DNA of 64,000 bases from Carettochelys insculpta. Lineage: Eukaryota > Chordata > Testudines > Carettochelyidae. The notes beneath the pieces are model-generated. The model was not told where the DNA came from. It made no database searches and saw only the letters and a program-made list of their open reading frames with translations. The stretch lies in the NCBI RefSeq assembly GCF_033958435.1, contig NC_134137.1:123602001-123666000 (forward strand). The letters are read 5' to 3'. Positions 55,023-64,000 of the stretch are shown here, in pieces. The translations under genes and the position numbers were made by a program. Numbering within the stretch: the stretch's first letter is position 1; each line of letters starts with the position of its first letter.

Positions 55023-56774
55023 GAACCAAGAACTACAAACCTGATTCACATAAATAATCCATAGGAGCAGGCCTGGTTCATTTTCTTGGACAAAGAAAAG
55101 AAGGAAAGTTATGGAATCAGGCCCTCAGCCCCTTTGCAATAAGCCTTTGCAAAAATACTCTCAGCAACTTTATGACACATCCATTACCACATATGCACAA
55201 AATTCCACTAATGATAATTCACACTTCCCACAGTTGCTGTCAAACATGACAAACCTTTGCATAAGTCCTCAGGGATCCAGCACTGTGGCTTTGTTAAATG
55301 TCCCTCTGCTTGATTTGCAGCAGTATGGACAAAGTGACAAGCATTGCCCATGAGCTGAAATTCTTTATAGCCATGCTGGCATGCCACTAGGAAAGTCCCT
55401 GTAATTTTCGAAAGGCGCCTTAAAGTCAATAGTTGTTTTTACCCAGAACTGAAGACTATCCTGCTGTCAAATGCATGCAGTGATGGCATTGGTATAATGT
55501 TGTGCAGAAGTTGTAGCAGTCCAAGGAACCCAAATCATTCTTTCGGGGTTGGCTTGCCTATCATGGAGTACAGGGAACTGCACTGTGCCAGTTTAATCTC
55601 TGTTATAATTTCACTGACGTTCAGCTTTACAATTAATGATTATTAAATGCAAAAATCTGTTAAGGCAACATTAGGGCTGAAATGGCATTTGTGGAAATGT
55701 CATTTGAAGCTTCTGCACTGCCCTTTACTTGTCCCTTGGTGCATACTTAAGGCTGGATTCTCCTTGCATTTACACCAGGTTAACTTCAGAGTAACGCGAT
55801 GTTGAAGAAGTTATGCTGGATTGCACCACTGCCAATTCTTAGTGTTATAACTTAGAGTAGTGTAAGTGCCACACATGGTAAGGGTCCGGGGGGGAGCTGA
55901 CTGGGATGTATAAATATGTATATAGTACTACATAACTTATCGTTTATATTAGGGAAGTGCCAAGTGCCACAGCTGGCAGGGGAGCAGGGGAACAGACTAG
56001 GCTATGTAAATATATATAGGGTACTATAGGAAATTCCTTATCTTGTACTGTTACCTTAGCTACAATGTTGCATTAATAAAATTTCCCTGCTTTAATTTTC
56101 CTGACAAAAGAAAAATGGTGCTGGCACCTTGATTTGAGTTTGTACAGCCCAATGTCATACCTTGAACCAGCAAAAGCACTGCTTCATTAGAGGCAGAGAA
56201 TTCAAGGTCACTTGCTGGGATAGGATGACTTTCTAGGGTTGGAGACGATCCAGAGAATCAAGGGCTCTGACTGATTGTGTACGGGGGTAAGAACTCAAGT
56301 ACATCCACAGAACTCACTAGCTGAATTGAAGCAGAAAATCCTTAGCTCACAGTCTGAGAAAATGGGCTTTGCAGTTGGCAGGGGAGGGGGATGGAGTTGA
56401 GAAGGAAAGAAACCTCTACCACCGGGCAACATGGCAGCATAGTTCTACAGATTCTTCTGTAGTCCCGTGGCTGCTTTAGTTTTTGTTCCTGCAATACTGC
56501 CAATCCCTAGCATTGAAGAAGCATGAGTAAGGCACCATAATGGACACATCTATTTTTAAAAAATGAAAACTGAGATTCTTATGTGATAATTTTATCCCTG
56601 GGAGCTGGGGCTTTACGAACAACAAATAATTTGAGAGCTGGCGACAGGTGCGTGAGGTCGTACACTCACCCATCCACCAGCCCCGATTTCTCTCATGACG
56701 TGTGAACATTCTATTCCAATATTTTCTTTTCACTTCTGGGTGCCAGAATCACTGCACAGCTGTTCTCAGAAGCA
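55023..56774. other. Intergenic DNA with a tandem duplication
   Basis: No gene is recognised. The segment 55751-55850 (ATTTACACCAGGTTAACTTC and following) resembles a common sauropsid palindromic repeat. The imperfect tandem duplication at 55850-56042 is listed separately. Confidence 0.4.
55850..56042. repeat. Imperfect tandem duplication, period ~92 bp
   Basis: AAGTGCCACACATGGTAAGG, then GATGTATAAATATGTATATA and TACATAACTTATCG (about 55864-55940), recurs as AAGTGCCACAGCTGGCAGGG, then CTATGTAAATATATATAGGG and GGAAATTCCTTATC (about 55956-56042). An AATAAA follows at 56074-56079. The pattern could be an LTR-like remnant, but the class is not established. Confidence 0.55.
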
Positions 56775-56782
56775 CCTAGAGC

Positions 56783-57574
56783 ACATCTGGGCAATAATTT
56801 TTGCAGAGGGGCCACTCCATGAATTTTGATAGGTTGTCACATGCCATATGTTTCTACCATATTAATGGAGGGGTGCAGTGCCTGTCAGGGAGTTTATGTG
56901 CAGGAGACAGGGAGCTCCAGGATGGTGCAGAGTTTTGGGGTGCAAGAGAGGGTGAGGGATGTGGCCTTTGGCAGGGAAATTGGTTCAGGAGTGGGTTTCA
57001 GCCTGCGGTAAAGGTCTGGGGTTTAGGATCTGGGTGGGAGTTTGGATGCAGGATGGGGTGCAAGATGTAGGCTCTGGCTGGGAGGCCCTTACCAACAGTG
57101 GCTCAGGAGGCTGTCTGCATACCATGGCCCCGCACTGCTCCTAGAAGAGGCAGACAGCTGGTGGCATGTCTCTGTGTGCCCCTGAGGGGCAGGAAAGAGC
57201 AGTTCTCCATACACTGGAGCTGGTTGCCAGCCAATGGAAGGTGTGAGGATGGAGCTGGGAGTAGGCCGCATCAGGAGGGGCTACCTCCCCACCAACAGGG
57301 GCACACAGATGTGCCAGCAGCTACCAGCCAAGTCCTGGAGCAGTGTGGAACCATGGCAGGCAGGTAGCCTGCCTGAATGCCCCACTGTGCTGTGGAATTC
57401 TTCGCTGCCCAGCAATTGTGAGGGGACAGCTAAAGAGCCACAAGAGGCTCCATGGCCCCAGGTGGCTGAACCTTGTTCTAATAGTTTCCTTGATTGCCTG
57501 AAGTCATGATGGGCCAAGGAGGAATGTTAGGCAGGCCAGATACAATCTGCGAGATGTATTTTGCTCATCCTTGT
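56783..57574. mobile_element. Probable hAT-type non-autonomous element, old
   Basis: The ends ACATCTGGGCAATAATTTTT and ATTTTGCTCATCCTTGT are imperfectly inverted. The flanks CCTAGAGC (56775-56782) and CCTAGGTG (57575-57582) agree at 5 of 8 positions. The GC-rich, repetitive interior (GGATGTGGCCTTTGGCAGGG and similar) is non-coding. Confidence 0.55.
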
Positions 57575-57582
57575 CCTAGGTG

Positions 57583-58020
57583 CTTGGGACCTCATGGAAT
57601 TAAATTGAATTTAATTGGTTACCCTCTGGTTCTCAGAAAGAAAAGAAATGCTATAAATCAGGATATTTTTCAATAGCATTGGAAACAATCCAAGAGTGAG
57701 TCGTATCATCAGAGGAAGGTTCCATACTCCTAGAGGCAGGCCTGCCAACAAGGAGGGCAGGGGGAGGAGGTGGGCAGGTTAGATTGCCCCAACCCTTCCA
57801 CCTTTGCCCCTCCACCCCCATTCCAGTGGCTAGAAGCCAGGCCCCACTCCCACCTTGCCCCTGAGCCTGTGGTGACTGTTGGCCTTGCTGTCTAGGGGTA
57901 TTTTCTGAAGAGAACAGAGACCCTGTTCTTCAGTAGAGCACTGGGGAATGATGTTGGTTTATTGAGTCCTCCCCACAACACATCCCGGTCCTTTTGAGGA
58001 ACTGAAAGACACAGAACTCC
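57583..58020. other. Intergenic DNA, nothing firmly recognised
   Basis: A GC-rich part at 57735-57880 (GGAGGGCAGGGGGAGGAGG, CCCCACTCCCACCTTGCCCC) may be a fragment of a hAT-like repeat. No gene is seen. Confidence 0.35.
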
Positions 58021-58021
58021 A

Positions 58022-58985
58022 CATAGAATCACAAGACTGGAAGAGACCTCAGGAGGTCATCAAGTCCAACCCCCTGCTCAAAGCAGGATCAATCCCAACT
58101 AAATCCTCCTAGTCAGGACTTTGTCAAGCCAGGGCATAAAAAGCCAGGTAGGGATGGAGGTTCCAGCACCTCTCGAGATAAATTACTCCAGTGCTTCACC
58201 ACCCTCCTGGTGAAACAGTTTTTTCCTAATATCAGACCAGGACCTCCTCCACTGTAACTTCTGACCATTGTTCCTCACTGTGTCACCTGTCACCACTGAA
58301 AACAGCCTCCCCCCCATCCTCCTTGTAATCCCCCTTCAGGTAGTTGAAAGCTGCTATCAAATCCCACCTCTCCTCACTCTTCTGTAGACTAAATATACCT
58401 AAATCCCTCAGCCTCTCCTCATAAGTCACATGCTGCCACCTCCTACTCATTTTGTTGCTTTCTTCTGATTCTCTCCAATGCGTCCCCATTCTTTTTGTAA
58501 TGGGGGCCTGGAACTGGTCACAATGTTCCAGGTGTGGCCTCATCAGTGCCGAATGAAGAGGAATAATCACTTCCCTAGCTCTGGTGGCAATGTTCTCACT
58601 AAAGCCCCCCAATATGCCGTTAGCCTTCTTGGCTACAAGGGTACATTATTGACTCATGTCCAGCTTCTCGTCCACTGTACTGCCCAGGTGCTTTTCTGCA
58701 GAACTGCTGCTTAGCCAGTCAGTCCCCAGTCTGTACAACGTTTAGGATTCTTATGTCCTAAGTGCAGGACCACATCAGATTTCTCTTGGCCCAATCTTCC
58801 AATTTGTCTAGGTCATTCTGGACCCTATCTCTACCCTCCAGCATGTCCACCTTTCCCCCTGGGTTAGTGTCATCTGCAAACATGCTGACAGTGCAATCCA
58901 TCCCTTATCCGGGTCACCAATGAAGATGTTGAACAAAATCGGCCCCAGGACCAACCACCAGGAGGCTCCACTTGATAGTTTATTG
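58022..58985 (-). mobile_element. CR1 LINE, old, 5'-truncated
   Basis: The left edge ATAGAATCACAAGACTGGAA is a CR1 3' tail in reverse. The minus strand shows CR1 C-terminal words (YEERLRDLGIFSLQKSEERW, LIAAFNYLKG, RPHLEHCDQFQAP at 58612-58283) and older RT sequence up to about 58985. Many stops and gaps make it more diverged than the copy at 50333-52380. Confidence 0.85.
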
Positions 58986-58989
58986 TGTT

Positions 58990-61720
58990 TATTCCCTAAA
59001 TACCAGCTCTTTAAATCCTACCACTCCCATGGTACCAAATCAAGATCCCTCTCTGCCATTTTTCAGAGAGTGGTAGGGCAAGATTTGAGGGGACACATTG
59101 AAATGACTGTGAAAAAATAATATCCTGAATGTATGATGTCACCTGCTATTTTCCCTCCTTGCGACATTAATTTCCCTAATATAGCAATACACTCACTCTT
59201 CAATGAGGCAAATGCAGGGCTAGTTCCTGTATGGAGTAAATCAACATAGCTCGGCTGTTGACTTGGCAATCCAGCTATAATCATTGACTTCCAGCTGAGG
59301 ATGTGGCCCATAATGTAGCATATGAAATTTCACATCTAAGCTATTTTTGCTGAATGAGGAAGGGAGAGGAACATCTAAAAACTTTCTGAACTAGTGAAGA
59401 AATTCTGTTCTTTCATGCTTAGGTAACTGAAATGGCTGAATAGATTTTCTTCTAACTTATCCCTCAAAATTACTTATGAGAAAGAAACAATAATTAGAAA
59501 CATCAATGCAAAGGTAACTGGAAGAGCACTAATGAGAAACATCAATACAAAGGTAATTGCAAGTAAGGGTTTGCAATGAAAGTGTGTTTTCAATCATCAG
59601 AAAAAAGCCCAGGGCACTTGGATTAAGTTTTTGACACTCTATTTCCTAGAGGGCATAGCGCTCACAAATTACTTGGACATTTTTCTAACATATTACATTT
59701 TCATAATTATGAGAATGTGGATTATAAATAAATAACAGTAAGAATAAAAATCAGGAAGAATGTCAATCATTTGGATTTTTAATAATGTTTTAAATAGAAT
59801 AAAAGCAGCAGCTGAAAAGAATGTTTCCCGAGAGAATACGTTTGGGAAGATGGCCTTGCATCTTGGGTCATATTGAATCAATTAGTATTATGGTTATCTC
59901 GATATTTGTTAGTCCAGAGGCAAATCTAGTTCATGGCTATTTCGAGGCCAGGCTGTGAATAACCTGAGTATGTTTTTATTGTATGTCTCGTACTGCATGT
60001 TATCACGGGCCTCATGGTAATCAGTATTTTTCTTTAAAAGCCCCAGTTTCTGTAATAATTTGTTGCAGGTTTATTTTATGTGTAGTCTATTTAAACTCTT
60101 TTAATACCTACATGAATGCTTTTTAGCTATTCTGCTAGTTGTTTTTTTTCTATGTAAAAATATTCAAAAATAATCTGTGAATGGAAAATATTAATTGATT
60201 TGAATGAGAGTATTTTCCATTTTATTCTTGTTTATGGCACTCCTGCTGTTATTAAAATCACTTTTTAATGAATTTTTGTGAGCTATTAGTCTATTATGAG
60301 AATGAAACAACCTTTGTAGTTTGATTTGGAATTATTTAGAAAAAAAAATTCAATCGTTAACTTATCTGTCTCTCAGACTGGCCTGTGTTCAGATACTGTA
60401 AAAGAGCTCAGTGCATTCAGAACATCTAGCTGTATTTGCCTACTGTCTTTTAGAGTATTGTATACATATTAACTTTAATAGCCTTTCTATTGCCTTCAAG
60501 GGGCCCCAGTCCTGTGCTCGTTACAGTGCTCAAAGAAATAGGCTTTGTACAGAATAAGTGAGAAGGTTTATGGGGTGGGATGCATTGCTTGAGTTAGCAC
60601 GAAGTGCCTCTGTGCTGCTACTTTAGACAGTGGCTTTGTAACCAGCTGCTGCCCCTGTGCACCGGGTTTGCACCTGTGGGGCTGCTTGGCCTATGGGTAT
60701 CAGCTGGGCACAACTTAGTGTGTTTCTATCACATCCTCCGACCTGCCCTCCACTCCTGCAAACCGATGAGGAGAAAGAAGCTGTGGAGCAGAGCCCCTTG
60801 GGGCATGTAGGATGCACACACAGCCTTCCTGCAGGGTCTGTCGATGGCCTGCTCCTCTGCACAATGGAATGCTTTTTAGTGCCACATTTACTGATGTCTA
60901 CTGTCTACATAACTTTCATACAATGTACTAGCCTTGTGAAAATAGAGCAAAAGACTTTGTGTCAAACACTAAATGGACAACATTGACCTTGTCTAAGTGT
61001 AGCAGCCAGCGCTGTCTGTCCAGTCTTCCGCAATGAGGCGTTTGTATGAAGCTAACAGTATTCAGATGGACATCATTAATCTTCATCAGTAGAGTGCACT
61101 ATCCTCTGTGAAGTATCTTTTTGTGTTTACTGGCAGCGCATGTCCCACCATTCAACCCCAAAGCTCCTTCTTTCCCTTTGCCGACAACTTCCATTTCAAC
61201 CTTTCAATTAATCATCCAGATAGTAACCTTGACTTTGAAATATCCAGACATGCTGGGTACATAAAATGGAATCTGAAGATGAGCAACAACACTAGACCAG
61301 CATTCTTGAATGGTGATTATATTATTATATTCCAGAAGAGAACTGGTGATTTCTTTTATTATCAAAGATATTCTCTGGATGGCCAAGTGGGATTTGGATT
61401 AAACGGTGCTAGGTACCATACATATGTAGAGACAACAGTGTCTCTCTCTTCAGCTGATCTGAGGCTGAGAAGATAAGCAAAGTTGGCAAAGGGGGAGGGG
61501 CAAAGAAACATTTATATTAATACATTGCCTGTTTAAGGAGATCTCTCTCATTGGAGGGCCACAAAGAGTCCAAATTCAATGTCCTCCAGGGTATGATGTA
61601 ACCATTTTCATTTGGTTACTTGAACTATTATTATATTGCTGTTATTTTATTCCAGTTTGGTTACTGATTTTGTGTGTGCGTTCAGCAACAGAAGATTTAT
61701 TATAATGCTACTGTGATGTG
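58990..61720. other. Repeat-poor AT-rich stretch; candidate conserved non-coding DNA
   Basis: No transposon is recognised across about 2.7 kb. The part at 59900-60350 is AT-rich and unique-looking. A 122-codon open frame on + (61108-61476) shows no domain I recognise, and I cannot show it is a gene. Confidence 0.35.
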
Positions 61721-61727
61721 TTCGGTC

Positions 61728-62640
61728 ACCCTTGAGACCATCTTTTGATGTGCTGAGCCAACCTTCCTGGGCACCCCCTTTACTCTGTCTAGCTGAGACA
61801 GGCCCCCTGGCCTCCTGTAGCGCTGGCACAGAGATAGTATCACAACCCACAGCAGAATAATACACATGCTGAGATCAGCTCATCTCAGGGAAGTCTCAGT
61901 GAAAGGAACTTGCCACAGCACCCAGGTGAACAACCCCAAAGGGACCTGAACCCCAGATAAATGTGTATTAGTCTGTGTAAAGTTTTATACAGGGCAACCT
62001 TATATTGTCCACCCCCTTGCTTATGTAGAGAGATGCTCAGCTGTTTCCCTACCACCCCAGACCATAACTGTTTACACTGGGGTTATGACAAAACGGGTCT
62101 TTGCCCATGAAAGCTTATGTCCAAAGTAGCTCTTAGTCTCTAAGGTGCCACAGGACTTCTTGTTGTTTTTAAAAAACAAAAAGTGATTTTATTAAGTTTA
62201 AAATATATAATTTAAGAGGTTGAAAGTAATAGCTCACAGAGCAAAGTTTGTTACTAAGCAAAATAAAACAAAACCTAGCACATAAGCCTAATACTCTAAG
62301 AAATGTGTTATACAATATCTTACCCTAACAGGAAATCCAATCACCTTTTGTCATAGGCTAGAGAGCCTCCCAGACTGGGCCTGATCCATCCCTCAGTTCA
62401 GCCTTAGATGTGTCCTTCAGTCATTTTGGTTGGTGAAGGAGGGGTGTGGACATCTGTCAGCTTCCCCTATTGTTTGGTCCCCACCTGTGCATAGATTTTG
62501 CCCAAGCTAGGAATCATTTGTGCTCAGTTTAAACTTTTCGTTACCATTCTCCAAATCTGCTACACTGCTACTGGCTCCTGGACTCTGGGGTGCTGCAAAG
62601 ACATGTGATTCAGTTGTTTCTCATTAATGGGCTATTAGCT
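61728..62640. repeat. Unclassified repeat-like block (possibly LTR-type), interrupted
   Basis: The words AGCCAACCTTCCTGGGCACC, GGCCCCCTGGCCTCCTGTAG, GAACCCCAGATAAATGTG and AAACCTAGCACATAAGCCTA look like medium-copy sauropsid repeat sequence. A fragment of the inverted-repeat family is inserted at 62083-62178. I cannot name the family, and no coding part is present. Confidence 0.3.
62083..62178. repeat. Inverted-repeat element family, right half only
   Basis: The segment reads CGGGTCTTTGCCCATGAAAG, then TTAGTCTCTAAGGTGCCACA and GGACTTCTTGTTGTTTTTAA. It matches the right arm of 40428-40836. Confidence 0.7.
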
Positions 62641-64000
62641 CTGTGTCTGATTTCTTCATTGTTGTTCCTGATGGGCTGGTAATAGACTTTTCCCAACGTG
62701 AGCATGCTGATGATAAATCTACAGTCAGTATTCCTAATTTCAGATGCAGAACTGGTACATGCATACAAATAGAATATACACATTCAGAAGATTACAACTT
62801 CTTAAATAATACCTTACACAGAGGATTTTGCATCAAGCATTTTCCAGTTATGCATATTTGTACTTATGAGCATATTTCCACAAATAATATGAAATGCACT
62901 GTCACAGCTACTTCTTCGATGTGGTGTCTAAAACGTCTTGTGTAAAGTCAATGGTTGCCTCACTTGATAGGAACTAGTTAAATTACTAAAATGAATACAT
63001 TTAACAAATCACTCTTTGACTTGTGAAATAAATACATACCAAATGCTTCTCGCCTGTAAACTAAGCTTGTGGGATGCCAAGTTTCACCCAAAAAAGAAAT
63101 TTTGTTTCTGTCTGTGCTGAGGCCTTTCATACTACACAGACTCTGCAACCTGCTACCCCCATTGGCTTCCCAAGACTGAAGCTCTATTAGACTCACTTGC
63201 AATTGAAATGCCCATCTCAGGGTGGGTCCATGGCAAAGCAGTGGACCATGAAAGGTAACCCAACATTCCTCACAGTCGCTGTGGGAAGATGAGTATGTAA
63301 CACCCATTCCTTTGGTGCCAGCCCTGGCATGCCTGCTTCCTATATGTGGCTCTCACAGCCAGTGAGTGCCAATCCCAAGTTCTGGGGACAGTGGCAAAGT
63401 TGCTGCAAAATCCCTGCACTCCCCTTTGTGTATATAAGATCTACCAGCACCCAGGTTTTGGGGCAACAAGCTGTTCCTCTCTTCCTACATCCAAGTTATG
63501 GTCTCTTTTTGATTATCTCAGCACACACTACTGCTTGTGCTCTGTGCAGCTTTTCAAACCATGGCCACAAATGCGTCCTGTGTCAAAGTCAAGCAGCAGC
63601 CAAATAAAGGGTAAAGGATCTCAGCTTGTCACATGGCTGGGTGGGATCTACAAAGAGAACTGGGCCTAGAGCAGGGAAGGGAATATCTTTTTTCCCTCTG
63701 GCTTGTAATGGCAAACACCCTGAGGCAGGGAGCTGCCTTGCTTTCGTTTGTGTTCAGACAATATATGAACCCCTGAAGCAAGGGCCTTTGAAAGACTAGT
63801 GTTATAATTGAAACAGTAACAGCCCAGTGGCTTACAGGCCCATTAAATTAGCTACTATCCAGATCTCTCTTGGCATCACAGGCCCCTGTGGGCCACATAA
63901 ATCACCTCTGGCTCAAACTTCACCTTCTTTGACTTCTGGTGTGTAGTGTTACCATGTTTGAGCTTTCAGAAAAGTGGACACCTCTGAGAGGGAGTGTATC
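62641..64000. other. Intergenic DNA to the window end
   Basis: No gene or firm repeat is recognised. The last 50 bases (GTGTTACCATGTTTGAGCTT, AAAAGTGGACACC) resemble the left edge of a hAT-like element that would continue beyond the window. Confidence 0.35.

Noticed and set aside
20535..62178. CRISPR array, prokaryotic operon or phage system
   Set aside because: Repeats are dispersed eukaryotic transposons with target duplications. There are no regularly spaced repeats and no dense bacterial-type genes.

Overview
The window is non-coding chromosomal DNA from a vertebrate, most likely a turtle (Testudines). The evidence is the repeat mix: minus-strand CR1 LINEs whose 3' ends carry the sauropsid 'AGAATCATAG' type tail, an RTE-type LINE, many short hAT-like elements with 8-bp target duplications, and many elements with 'GGCTAcGTCTACAC' terminal inverted repeats (TIRs). 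I could not identify a host protein-coding exon, tRNA or rRNA. All convincing coding potential belongs to transposable elements. The species call is an inference from repeat style, not from a marker gene.

Layout. 1-4612: a ~0.7-kb PIF/Harbinger MITE (250-941), a hAT MITE inserted at the edge of an older MITE (1761-2531), an ancient MIR/L2-like remnant, then unique sequence. 4616-9381: a complete two-gene PIF/Harbinger transposon ('copy A', 4766 bp, TAA duplication). It has a trihelix/Myb-like gene on + and a spliced DDE transposase gene on -, in convergent arrangement. 9385-20530: mostly unique AT-rich DNA, with a hAT MITE carrying a nested Harbinger MITE (11607-12652). 20535-23340: a minus-strand RTE LINE split by another Harbinger MITE. 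23465-24204: a hAT element. 27987-31003: a MITE, an inverted-repeat element fragment, a strong palindrome and a CR1 scrap. 31004-33270: a long repeat-free stretch. 33271-39760: a CR1, a second degraded Harbinger copy ('copy B', 33924-37602, TTT duplication), a hAT MITE and another CR1. 40428-47730: a dense graveyard of nested MITEs. 49089-53485: hAT-type elements, one holding a 2-kb CR1. 54738-64000: sparse repeats in otherwise unique DNA.

How the parts work together. In copy A the Myb-like protein and the DDE nuclease are the two proteins a PIF/Harbinger element needs, and copy A is the natural source of the ~700-bp MITEs, which keep its two ends. Copy A keeps the D-D-E triad but carries one frame break in the N-terminal part of the transposase and one nonsense codon in the Myb-like gene. 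Copy B has lost the catalytic glutamate region and about 0.8 kb of the first gene. At least eight MITE groups of quite different interior share the TIR core TCTACAC, a 3-bp duplication and dense TTCGAA-type motifs. In two places one MITE has landed exactly on the duplication made by another.

Coordinates of transposons with matched duplications are base-exact. LINE 5' ends, hAT interiors and old remnants are approximate.
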